From positions 2,294,001-2,358,000 of the forward strand of contig NC_021172.1 of assembly GCF_000230975.2 (NCBI RefSeq): 64,000 nt of DNA, in the 5' to 3' direction. The DNA is from Hyphomicrobium denitrificans 1NES1 (GTDB lineage: Bacteria > Pseudomonadota > Alphaproteobacteria > Rhizobiales > Hyphomicrobiaceae). A program made the position numbers and the translations under genes. Below are positions 24,148 to 31,636 of this stretch, one piece after another; position 1 is the first letter of the stretch, and each line of letters opens with the position of its first letter. Under the pieces are notes generated by a model that worked only from the letters and a program-made list of their open reading frames with translations, did not search any database and had not been told where the DNA came from.

Positions 24148-25663
24148 TACCGCCTCTGAAAGTACGGTCAGCAAAGTTCTAACTGCGACTGCCGTGCTTC
24201 TCGCGGTCCTGATGGTCATTCTCGACATGACCGTCGTCAATGTCGCGTTGCCGCATATGATGGGCGCACTTGGCGCGACGCCGGATCAGATCACCTGGGT
24301 TTTGACGTCCTACATCGTTGCCGAAGCGATTGTCATTCCGACGAGCGGCTTCCTTGCCGAGCGGTTCGGGCGAAAGCGCGTCATTTTCGTGAGCGTCGCC
24401 GGCTTCGTGGTTGCGTCGATGCTTTGCGGCCAATCGCAAACCCTGGCCCAGATGGTGGTCTTTCGTCTTCTCCAGGGCGCGTTTGGCGCGAGCGTCGTAC
24501 CGCTCTCGCAAGCCATCATGGTCGATACGTTCGAAGCCCGGAATCGCGGGAAAGCCATGGCCATTTGGGGCATCGGCATTCTGCTCGGTCCTATCATGGG
24601 GCCGACGGTCGGTGGTTTCATCACGGACCATCTCGGGTGGCGATGGGTCTACTACATCAACGTGCCCATCGGACTCATCAATCTGGCGATGATCCTTGCT
24701 TTTTTGAAGCAAACGCCGCGATCGCGAGCGGTTGCGGATTGGATCGGCGCATTGCTGCTCGCCATCGGCGTCGGCAGTCTGCAAATGCTGCTCGACCGCG
24801 GAAACGGCGACGATTGGCTGCAATCGAATTTCATCATCACTTTGATCTTCGTCTCGGCGTTCTGCCTCATCGCATTCGCCGTGCGAAGTTACAAGCGGCC
24901 CGATGCCATCCTGCGCCTCAGCCTTTTGCGAGACCACAATCTCGCAACAGCAACGTTCATGATCATGGCTTTCGGCGTCGGAATGCTCAGCACGATTGCC
25001 CTGCAGCCTTTGTTTCTCGAGCACCTGCTCGGCTATCCTGCGAGCACGGCCGGCCTCGTCATGGCACCGCGCGGAATCGCGGTCGCGATGGGCATGGTCT
25101 TCGTGGCTACGACCATCAATCGCTTCGAGCCGCGGTGGCTTGTTCTCATCGGACTGACGCTCGCCTCCATCGGCACTTACGTAACGACCTGGTATAACCT
25201 CGATGTCGACATGTTCTGGATTATCGCGCCGGGAATCGTGCAAGGGCTGGGCATGGGAATGATCTTCGTTCCACTCTCGACGCTCGCGTACCAAACCCTG
25301 CCGCAAGAGGCATCGGACCAAGCCGCCGGCATCTTCAATCTCGCTCGCACGATCGGTGGATCAATCGGAATCGCGGTTGCTGCTACAGTGCTGACGCGAG
25401 AAAGCCACGCCAATTGGCAAAGCCTCGGTGCAGGAATCAATCCCTATAATCCGGCTCTTACGTCTTGGCTGGATACGACGGGCCTCAGCATGTCCGATCC
25501 ACATACGCTGCAAATGCTGGCGATGGAGCTGACGCGGCAATCGACGATGATCGGATTCATTGAGGCGTTCGGATTTGTGACATTGAGCTTCCTGGTGCTG
25601 ATTCCGCTCGTGCTTCTTCTGAGGAAGCAACAAGGCGATGGCCCGAGGCGCTCACCGATCTAG
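24134..25663 (+). CDS. DHA2 family MFS exporter (EmrB/QacA type)
   Basis: The 509-residue permease has fourteen predicted helices. Landmarks are LDMTVVNVALPHMM in TM1, the loop FLAERFGRKRVI and the motif C region GIGILLGPIMGPTVGG. I place the start at GTG 24134, inside the last codons of the EmrA-like gene, which gives a 14-nt overlap typical of translational coupling; longer N-terminal extensions would be non-native. Together the pair should pump hydrophobic compounds. The 3' end overlaps the convergent response regulator gene by 4 nt. Confidence 0.93.
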   Translation: MALSDTASESTVSKVLTATAVLLAVLMVILDMTVVNVALPHMMGALGATPDQITWVLTSYIVAEAIVIPTSGFLAERFGRKRVIFVSVAGFVVASMLCGQSQTLAQMVVFRLLQGAFGASVVPLSQAIMVDTFEARNRGKAMAIWGIGILLGPIMGPTVGGFITDHLGWRWVYYINVPIGLINLAMILAFLKQTPRSRAVADWIGALLLAIGVGSLQMLLDRGNGDDWLQSNFIITLIFVSAFCLIAFAVRSYKRPDAILRLSLLRDHNLATATFMIMAFGVGMLSTIALQPLFLEHLLGYPASTAGLVMAPRGIAVAMGMVFVATTINRFEPRWLVLIGLTLASIGTYVTTWYNLDVDMFWIIAPGIVQGLGMGMIFVPLSTLAYQTLPQEASDQAAGIFNLARTIGGSIGIAVAATVLTRESHANWQSLGAGINPYNPALTSWLDTTGLSMSDPHTLQMLAMELTRQSTMIGFIEAFGFVTLSFLVLIPLVLLLRKQQGDGPRRSPI

Positions 25664-26097
25664 GTACGGCTTGGCAACTTGGTTTCACACGGGTCGAGCT
25701 TTTGGCGAACCGCCAAGAGGTTTCGGATTTCCGTCTCGACGAGCGCGTGATCATACGGCTTCTTGAGATGCGGCCCCTTCGCACAAAGCTCGCCGGCCTG
25801 CTCGGCCGCTCGGCGCGGCGTGCCTGCCAGAATTATTTTGGTACGAGGGCGGTTTTCGTGAACCCATTTGGCAACGGCAAAACCACCTGTCCCAGACTCC
25901 AACTCGACATCCGTCAAAACGACATCGACCGGTAAGTCCAGCTGATTGAGCACGGTCAGAGCTTCGCTGCTGCCTGCAGCCTCGATCACGCGATAGCCAC
26001 AGCGACGCAGATAAGCGGCAATCGGCATGCGGACAAGGACGTCATCCTCAACAACGAGTACCGCGGCATTGCTTTTTTTTATCTCGAGTTCGGTCAC
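25660..26097 (-). CDS. Single-domain response regulator (CheY-like)
   Basis: The 145-residue protein consists of one receiver domain without an output domain: acidic pair in VLVVEDDVLVR, phospho-acceptor Asp in VVLTDVELESG, Thr in ILAGTP and Lys in HLKKPYD. The start is GTG 26097. It lies 18 nt downstream of a second receiver gene on the same strand, so they are co-transcribed. No kinase is adjacent. Such solo receivers often act in phosphorelays of PAS/HWE kinases in the order. Confidence 0.88.
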   Translation of the reverse strand: MTELEIKKSNAAVLVVEDDVLVRMPIAAYLRRCGYRVIEAAGSSEALTVLNQLDLPVDVVLTDVELESGTGGFAVAKWVHENRPRTKIILAGTPRRAAEQAGELCAKGPHLKKPYDHALVETEIRNLLAVRQKLDPCETKLPSRT

Positions 26098-26115
26098 ATG
26101 GACCTAACGACTTCC

Positions 26116-26523
26116 CTAACCGGACTGTTCCGTCCGCGGCAACAACTTTCGCACCCTGGCTATCAGATCTGCAGTCAGAACGGGTTTAGAAAAAACGGCA
26201 TCGAACGCTCGATCCATTCCGCTTTCAATGTTGGCCGATGCGATCGCGACTTTGATACGCGGGGCATGCCGCCGTATCCAATTTGCGAGTTCGACACCGT
26301 CGATGCGGCCTGGCATGCGAATATCGGTCACAACCAGCGCAATATCGGGCGTGGTGTTCAGGACGCTCAAGGCTTCGTCCGCGTTCGACGCCTCGACTAC
26401 GGTGAACCCCGCCCGACGAAGATCATCCGCCATTGCAAGACGGATCAATATTTCGTCCTCAACCAGCAGTATACGGGCCTTGGGTGAGCCCCCCCTCTTT
26501 TTTGCAAGAGCCGCGTCGGCCAT
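26116..26523 (-). CDS. Single-domain response regulator (CheY-like)
   Basis: This 135-residue receiver domain has a Lys/Arg-rich N-terminal tail and shows ILLVEDEILIRLAMADDL, Asp in LVVTDIRMPGRIDG, Ser in AIASAN and Lys in VFSKPV. It lacks a DNA-binding domain. It is the first of two tandem receiver genes. The two differ in the alpha4-beta5 region, so they are diverged paralogues rather than a recent duplication. Confidence 0.88.
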   Translation of the reverse strand: MADAALAKKRGGSPKARILLVEDEILIRLAMADDLRRAGFTVVEASNADEALSVLNTTPDIALVVTDIRMPGRIDGVELANWIRRHAPRIKVAIASANIESGMDRAFDAVFSKPVLTADLIARVRKLLPRTEQSG

Positions 26524-26681
26524 TTACTCCCTCACCCCCCATTTCAGGTTTTAGGATTCTAGGTGGGTAAGTCAGTAAATGCTTCGAGTGGGTCGATGGT
26601 TCCATCGCCCAGCCTGTTATTTAGCGAGGATAAAAAACCCTTCTCGGTCCATGCTCACGGGCGTGATTTTGTGACTATGTG

Positions 26682-27158
26682 TTAAAATCCTGTCCATCCA
26701 TGGCTTCCCGTCACGCCGCCGAAGATCGCGACAAGTGCCAGTACGAGAAGTAGCCAGTGTGCCCGCTCGAGCCAAGGGAACGCAAGATCAGGCCGTGCGC
26801 TCGCCCAGTGGTGGAAACGACGATGGAGAATAAACGGCTCAGCGATAAATAGCACGAAGGCGAACAGCAGCCAGACGCCCACCATCGCGTGCATCCACCA
26901 GAATTCGGCAGAGGTAAACCGGTCCCAGACATCGAGCCGGGCCACCATATAAAGGCCGCTCAGGCCGACGATCAGGACGGCGGTGCGCGCTATCCAGATG
27001 AAACGGTGCTCTATTGCGCCAAACGCTTTCAGGCGATCAGGGCCCAGATCGCCGCGGCGCACGGCAGGCAAAACGACACTGGTTGCCATTGCAACGCCGC
27101 CAATCCAGATCACAACAGCGAGGACATGGAGTGCGCGGGCTAGGATCACATCATTCAT
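26682..27158 (-). CDS. CopD/DUF2269-like four-helix membrane protein
   Basis: The 158-residue protein has four predicted TM helices. It starts VILARALHVLAVVIWIGGVA, carrying a histidine typical of haem- or copper-linked membrane proteins. Further histidines are in EHRFIW, WWMHAM, LHRRFHHW and ERAHWLL. It is divergent from the Crp/Fnr gene. A TTTGCG-N4-CGCAAA palindrome lies in the shared upstream region, suggesting joint control in the NO response. The exact family is uncertain. Confidence 0.65.
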   Translation of the reverse strand: MNDVILARALHVLAVVIWIGGVAMATSVVLPAVRRGDLGPDRLKAFGAIEHRFIWIARTAVLIVGLSGLYMVARLDVWDRFTSAEFWWMHAMVGVWLLFAFVLFIAEPFILHRRFHHWASARPDLAFPWLERAHWLLLVLALVAIFGGVTGSHGWTGF

Positions 27159-27218
27159 TCTGCCACAGCCGTTTACGGCACAGATCGCTGCATCCTATGC
27201 AGATCCCGCCCTCGACAA

Positions 27219-27234
27219 TTTGCGTTGGCGCAAA
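27219..27234. promoter_or_regulatory. NnrR/Dnr-type operator
   Basis: TTTGCG-TTGG-CGCAAA is a perfect palindrome with a 4-nt centre. It has the TTGCG-N4-CGCAA form bound by NnrR-type Crp/Fnr regulators. It lies between the divergent CopD-like and Crp/Fnr genes, 40 nt before the regulator's ATG. Confidence 0.65.
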
Positions 27235-27273
27235 ACCCTCCCCAGACCGGGGAGAAGCGGCTAGGGTGGCGCT

Positions 27274-27981
27274 ATGAAACCAGGCCCTCAATTCTCGCGC
27301 AACGACCTATCCTCGCTCGCACTATTCGAAGGACTTTCAGCATCCGTCCTCGACGAGGTGATCGCGGTGACCCGTTGCCGCGCGATGGCTCGGGATACCC
27401 GTATCTTCAACCAGGGCGATGGACACGTCCGAGCGCATCTTCTGGTGGAAGGCAGCGTCCGCATCTCGCAAACCGGAAGCGATGGCGGACAGATCGTCGT
27501 CCGCTTCATCGGTCCGGGTGAGATGTTCGGCGCGGTGGCTCTATTCACCGATGGCAAATATCCAGCTGACGCGGACACGCTAACCGATGCAATCGAGTTT
27601 AGCTGGAGCGAGGCCGATCTCCTCAAGCTGATGAGCGCCCATTCGCAGATCGCAATCAATGCGCTCAAGATCGTCGGCAAGCGCATCCAGGAAGCTCAAA
27701 ATCGGCTGCGGGAACTTTCGACGCAGCCGGTAGAGCGCCGTGTTGCGCACACTCTTCTACGGCTTTCCCGCCAGGCCGGGCGCGACACTCCCGACGGCGT
27801 GAAGATCGGTTTTCCGCTGCGGCGCAAGGACATCGCCGACATCTGTGGGACGACGCTTTTTTCGGTTAGCCGTCTCCTGACGACTTGGGAGAAGGCGGGC
27901 TGGCTCGCTACGCGTGATCAGCACCTGACGATCGCCAAGATTTCAGAGATCCAGCGGGTAGGCGACAACGACCGTACCTGA
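27274..27981 (+). CDS. Crp/Fnr family regulator, probably NnrR/Dnr-like
   Basis: The 235-residue protein has an N-terminal cyclic-nucleotide-type beta-roll (FNQGDGHVRAHLLVEGSVRI, VRFIGPGEMFGAVALF), a dimerisation helix, and a C-terminal winged helix with RRKDIADICGTTLFSVSRLL. The N-terminal Fe-S cysteines of Fnr are absent, as expected for NO-sensing Dnr/NnrR types. Cys codons occur only in TRCRAM and ICGTT. The nnrS gene follows and a matching operator lies upstream, so it probably controls itself and nnrS in response to nitric oxide. Confidence 0.88.
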   Translation: MKPGPQFSRNDLSSLALFEGLSASVLDEVIAVTRCRAMARDTRIFNQGDGHVRAHLLVEGSVRISQTGSDGGQIVVRFIGPGEMFGAVALFTDGKYPADADTLTDAIEFSWSEADLLKLMSAHSQIAINALKIVGKRIQEAQNRLRELSTQPVERRVAHTLLRLSRQAGRDTPDGVKIGFPLRRKDIADICGTTLFSVSRLLTTWEKAGWLATRDQHLTIAKISEIQRVGDNDRT

Positions 27982-27994
27982 ACTCGACCTGCGG

Positions 27995-28010
27995 TTTGCG
28001 GAGCAACAAA
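27995..28010 (+). promoter_or_regulatory. Degenerate NnrR-type site before nnrS
   Basis: TTTGCG-GAGC-AACAAA keeps the left arm and four of six bases of the right arm of the operator at 27219-27234. It lies about 70 nt before the nnrS start. Confidence 0.35.
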
Positions 28011-28081
28011 GCATCTCGACAGGGTTGCGCGTATTCATGGCGTCGAGAAATATTCAGTGGACGCGGAGAAGGGGCATTGCG

Positions 28082-29272
28082 GTGGAAATGACGGCCGTGG
28101 CCGGCAAGAGCAATACGGTGATTTGGACGATTGCATTTCGTCCTTTGTTTCTCGCTGCCAGCCTGTGGTCGGCGCTGGCGCTGGCTCTTTGGGTATTCGT
28201 CCTCATAGAAGGTTTGACGTTACCTAGCCGTTTTGCACCCATGGACTGGCACGTGCACGAGATGCTGTTCGGATTCATTTCGGCAGCCATCGCGGGATTC
28301 CTTTTGACGGCAATCCCAAACTGGACAGGGCGTGCACCGATCCGTGGACAGCCGCTTATCGGACTTGTCTTGCTTTGGATTGCGGGCCGAATTGCATGTT
28401 TCACGTCCGCATCGCTACCGGTCTGGCTCGGCGTCGCCATCGATTCCGTGTTTCTTCTTGCACTTTGTCTTGTCGTGGCTCGCGAGATTCTGCTTGCCGG
28501 TAATCGCCGCAATCTCATCATGCCGGTTCCGATCGCCGTGCTTTTGGTAGCGAACGTCCTGACCCACCTCGAGGCTCTGGGTGTCGGTGTACCGGCAGGT
28601 ATCGGGCGGCGCCTCGGCATCTCGGCCGTGATCTTTCTCATGTCCGTAATCGCAGGGAGAATCATTCCAGCCTTCACGCGCAACTGGCTGTCAGTGCGCA
28701 AAGCCAAGAAGCTCCCGGCTCCCGCCGGACGGTTCGATCTCCTTGCAATCGCGTCTCTCGCGCTCGGTCTTCTGGGCTGGGTGTTTTTCCCGGTCTCTGC
28801 CGTATCCGGCGCAATTCTTCTGGCTGCCGCGGTTCTCAACGCTTGGCGGTTAGCGCGCTGGCGCGGACTCGCGACTGCATCCGAACCGCTCTTGGCGATC
28901 CTTCATGTGGGCTATCTCTGGATCGTGATCGGCGCAGGACTGCTCGGTGCCAGCATAGTAGGCACCCACGTTCCGGGACCTGCGGCAATCCACGCACTAA
29001 CTGCGGGTGCAATGGGAACGATGGTGCTTGCCGTGATGAGCCGGGTTTCGCTCGGCCATACCGGGCGAACTCTCCATGCCGACGTCATCACGACTACAGC
29101 ATATGCCTCGATTACGCTTGCGACCTTAACGAGAATAGCGGCGGCGTGTCTGCCTTCGCACTATCTCCCGCTCATTACGCTTTCCGGCGTTCTGTGGATT
29201 GCGAGTTTTCTGATTTTCGCCGTCTACTACGGTCCAATGCTCGTTTCGCCTCGGATCGATGCGTTACGCTGA
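28082..29272 (+). CDS. nnrS: NnrS family membrane protein
   Basis: NnrS proteins are haem- and copper-containing membrane proteins that protect against nitric oxide stress. The protein of about 396 residues has around twelve helices and the conserved segments FRPLFLAASLWSALALALW, DWHVHEMLFGFISAAIAGFL, TAIPNWTGR, the central GRIIPAFTRNWL, and GAMGTMVLAVMSRVSLGHTG near the C-terminus. GTG 28082 has a GGAGAAGGGG about seven bases upstream. ATG 28088 is an alternative, and longer starts to 28025 are possible. It lies 100 bp after the Crp/Fnr regulator. Confidence 0.93.
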   Translation: MEMTAVAGKSNTVIWTIAFRPLFLAASLWSALALALWVFVLIEGLTLPSRFAPMDWHVHEMLFGFISAAIAGFLLTAIPNWTGRAPIRGQPLIGLVLLWIAGRIACFTSASLPVWLGVAIDSVFLLALCLVVAREILLAGNRRNLIMPVPIAVLLVANVLTHLEALGVGVPAGIGRRLGISAVIFLMSVIAGRIIPAFTRNWLSVRKAKKLPAPAGRFDLLAIASLALGLLGWVFFPVSAVSGAILLAAAVLNAWRLARWRGLATASEPLLAILHVGYLWIVIGAGLLGASIVGTHVPGPAAIHALTAGAMGTMVLAVMSRVSLGHTGRTLHADVITTTAYASITLATLTRIAAACLPSHYLPLITLSGVLWIASFLIFAVYYGPMLVSPRIDALR

Positions 29273-29337
29273 AAGCGCAAAATTGTTCACTGCGCCGAAC
29301 TGAACTTGTGCGACTACGTCCTCGGCAGACGTAGCGC

Positions 29338-29520
29338 TCACTTTTCGCGCATGAAGCGCAGCGCTGCATTGGCATCTTTCCGTCGACGATCGGCGGCTAA
29401 AACGATCTTGGTGACGTCGCTTCTTTCATCGAACTCGCGTTTACCCGTCCGCCTCTTCTGTATGATGGCGAGTGCGGACACCGCGACGAATGCAAGGCCC
29501 GCAACGATCCAAACAGTCAT
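29338..29520 (-). CDS. Small membrane protein, 60 residues
   Basis: One N-terminal TM helix (MTVWIVAGLAFVAVSALAII) is followed by a highly charged cytoplasmic tail rich in Arg, Lys and Asp (QKRRTGKREFDERSD). GGAGG precedes the ATG, and an exact EcfG-type promoter lies 26 bp upstream on this strand. It is a predicted general-stress gene. No family is recognised. Confidence 0.65.
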   Translation of the reverse strand: MTVWIVAGLAFVAVSALAIIQKRRTGKREFDERSDVTKIVLAADRRRKDANAALRFMREK

Positions 29521-29545
29521 CCTCAGCCTCCGGTTGATGGCAGAA

Positions 29546-29570
29546 AACGTGTCGACTCAAATGGCGTTCC
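29546..29570 (-). promoter_or_regulatory. EcfG-type general-stress promoter
   Basis: On the minus strand GGAAC (29570-29566) and CGTT (29549-29546) are separated by exactly 16 nt. The ATG of the 60-aa membrane protein is 25 nt downstream. Confidence 0.72.
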
Positions 29571-29726
29571 GAGCCAGAGATTGCCGACGTCTTGGCTTGC
29601 CATCAAGCGTCTGTCGACCGGCGCCAATGTTGGATCGACACGAACGAGAAGTTAACATCGGACGATGTTTTTGCCTCGTCCGGCGCTTCGTTTTCGGTTG
29701 AGCGCCCGTTCACAAGGAATTTCCGG

Positions 29727-30206
29727 ATGTCGCAAAAGACGCGCGCGACCGAAATGCTGGATATCAGCGCCGTCGCGTATTCATTGCATTCGTATGACTA
29801 CAATCCGGGTGCCGACCGTATTGGCGTTCAGGCAGCGGTTGCGCTCGGTGTGCCGGCGGGTCAAGTCCTCAAGACACTCATGGTCGTGATCGACAACAAA
29901 CCAGCGTGTGCTGTCGTGCCTTCCGATTGCGAGTTGTCGATGAAGAAACTGGCTGCGGCGCTCGGAGGCAAATCTGCGCAGATGATGAAGCCGGCCGACG
30001 CTGAGCGCATCACCGGCTTCAAAGTTGGTGGCATTAGTCCGTTCGGCCAAAAACGCGATGTGCCGACGGTGCTGGAAGAGCGGGCTCTTGTTCTGGAGTC
30101 CGTGTTCGTCAATGGCGGTCAGCGCGGACTCCAGATCAAGCTCGACCCGAAGCGGATCGTCCTCGTTCTTAATGCCAAGGTGGCCTCGCTGATCGCCTCG
30201 GCGTAA
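29727..30206 (+). CDS. ybaK: YbaK/EbsC-type Cys-tRNA(Pro) deacylase
   Basis: YbaK hydrolyses Cys mischarged on tRNA(Pro). The 159-residue protein shows the family pattern: TRATEMLD, YDYNPGADRIGVQAAVALGV, LKTLMV, catalytic-region Lys/Asp in VVPSDCELSMKKLAAALGGK, and the GISPFGQKRDVPTVLEE motif. AAGGAA precedes the ATG at 29727. It stands alone, so no operon context helps. Confidence 0.92.
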   Translation: MSQKTRATEMLDISAVAYSLHSYDYNPGADRIGVQAAVALGVPAGQVLKTLMVVIDNKPACAVVPSDCELSMKKLAAALGGKSAQMMKPADAERITGFKVGGISPFGQKRDVPTVLEERALVLESVFVNGGQRGLQIKLDPKRIVLVLNAKVASLIASA

Positions 30207-30256
30207 GGCCGAATACGATCAGCGCGATCGCATGCATCATCTTCGATACGTTCGCG

Positions 30257-30586
30257 TTATCCGCTGATCCGTGAAGCACACGGCCGCGCGATGACGACGC
30301 ATTTCGCGGTCATTAACGCGTTCTTCGCGCAATCCCAGCGAAGGTTTGACGCGCGATCGAAGTTCGAGAAGACCCGGCCATATTGGTTTTCCGCGGCTGC
30401 TTCCCAGTTGTCCACTGCGGCCTGACGAGCCCGCGCACTGCCCTCACCGAACAATCCTTTGCCTGTCGCAACACCTTCGAGGGCTGGCTTGCACACTCCG
30501 CGCCTATTCCAGCGTGCATCGGCATCGGTCGTCTGTGCTGCCATGCCGAGACCGATAAGAAGTGCAACAAAAAGCTGTCGATACAT
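30257..30586 (-). CDS. Small secreted hypothetical protein, 109 residues
   Basis: The signal peptide MYRQLFVALLIGLGMAAQTT ends near ADA. The mature part contains cysteines in GVCKP, WDCAK, AKCVV and RPCAS, which could form two disulfides in the periplasm. It also contains the helix RARQAAVDNWEAAAENQYG. GGGGGAG lies nine bases before the ATG. Similar cysteine-bearing secreted proteins are frequent in the order, without known function. Confidence 0.7.
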   Translation of the reverse strand: MYRQLFVALLIGLGMAAQTTDADARWNRRGVCKPALEGVATGKGLFGEGSARARQAAVDNWEAAAENQYGRVFSNFDRASNLRWDCAKNALMTAKCVVIARPCASRISG

Positions 30587-30814
30587 GGAAGATACTCCCC
30601 CGTTTTACGCGTCCGGGGATAGCTCCATGCTCGGATTGCGGTGTCAATTTGAGAATGCGCACACGTGAAAGAATTTGGTGTATTGCGGCGAACAAGTCAC
30701 CGCTGACTGGGCTGCTGCCGTAACGCGGAGCGGTAAAGCAGGCGGGTCCACGCGACGGATCCGCCGCAGAATGCCGACATCCAAAAGCGGTCGGTCGACT
30801 GATGCGTTCGGCGG

Positions 30815-31315
30815 TTATGCGGCCCGGGGCGGGTCGGTGTCATCGTCACCCGGCGTCGACCTTTTCAAAGCGGCATTTCGCCGATCGGCAAAAGCCAAGA
30901 CGCGTGGCGTGTCCGCCGGCTGCTCAACGGTGATGACGGTAAGCTTATGCTGTTTACCATCACGCGCAGTCCATGTGATTGACTGCCCGGCTGCGAGACC
31001 AATGAGGGCCACGCCGATCGGTGTCAGGACGGAGATCCTATCCTGGGAAATATCCGCTTCACCTGGAAAGACCAATTTCACCCGTCGTTGCTGCGCAGAA
31101 TCCGATCGAAATTCGACGATCGAGCCCATGCGCACGACGTTGGCGGGAACAGAGCCGGCATGGACGATCTCAGCTCTGCCCATCTCGCTTTCAAGCTCTT
31201 GGGCAACGTCGGGAAATCGATCGAACGCCCCCAATGCGAGATCGGTCAGACGCTTAAAGTCAATATCGCTCACGACAATGCGCGGCTTCGAAACGCTTTC
31301 ATTCAATTGGACCAT
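30815..31315 (-). CDS. rnk: Rnk-like nucleoside diphosphate kinase regulator (GreA/GreB C-terminal domain)
   Basis: The 166-residue protein starts at ATG 31315, with AGGAGAG just upstream. The N-terminal part resembles Rnk (PRIVVSDIDFKRLTDLALGA). The C-terminal GreA/GreB FKBP-like domain shows NVVRMGSIVEFRSD, VKLVFPGEADISQDRISVLT and PIGVALIGLAAGQSITW. Rnk proteins bind RNA polymerase and influence nucleotide pools. A charged tail follows. A candidate promoter lies about 210 nt upstream. Confidence 0.9.
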   Translation of the reverse strand: MVQLNESVSKPRIVVSDIDFKRLTDLALGAFDRFPDVAQELESEMGRAEIVHAGSVPANVVRMGSIVEFRSDSAQQRRVKLVFPGEADISQDRISVLTPIGVALIGLAAGQSITWTARDGKQHKLTVITVEQPADTPRVLAFADRRNAALKRSTPGDDDTDPPRAA

Positions 31316-31636
31316 GTCTCTCTCCTGCGCTGACGTGCAGACAGCGCGAAACCGCACCGGACTGGTAACTCGATGTTTATTGTGGGACGCCTCTGCGAGG
31401 CTGCGCTCCGCGATGGCTAGGCACGTACCCCCCGGGCTCGGGGCGCGCAAGGCCGAGCACCAGGGGCTACGCTTCCGCGAGCCGATGAATCCGAAGAAAT
31501 GTGGCGCGAACTTTAGACATGCCTATAAATTGGGCGCTCGCCAATTTTTGTCAAGTCGGACCACATCGGCACAGACCGCACCGTCGAGGCAAATATAAAT
31601 GCTCTTAAGGTCACGGAGTTGCGGACGATCTCTTGG
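31316..31636. other. Intergenic region upstream of rnk
   Basis: The 321-bp gap contains the candidate rnk promoter at 31525-31554. That promoter's spacer includes an inverted repeat, AATTGG...CCAATT (31528-31545). No open frame with a ribosome-binding site was seen. Confidence 0.5.
31525..31554 (-). promoter_or_regulatory. Candidate promoter of rnk
   Basis: On the minus strand CTTGACA (TTGACA at 31554-31549) is followed after 18 nt by ATTTAT (31530-31525). An inverted repeat within the spacer could be an operator. The distance to the rnk start (about 210 nt) implies a long leader. Confidence 0.35.

Noticed and set aside
24179..25321. 380-codon minus-strand frame inside the MFS exporter gene
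   Set aside because: Its translation is biased to Asp, His, Gln and Arg without hydrophobic core, as expected of an antisense shadow of a membrane protein gene.
30675..31598. 307-codon plus-strand frame across rnk
   Set aside because: It is antisense to rnk, whose GreA/GreB domain is clear, and has no ribosome-binding site.
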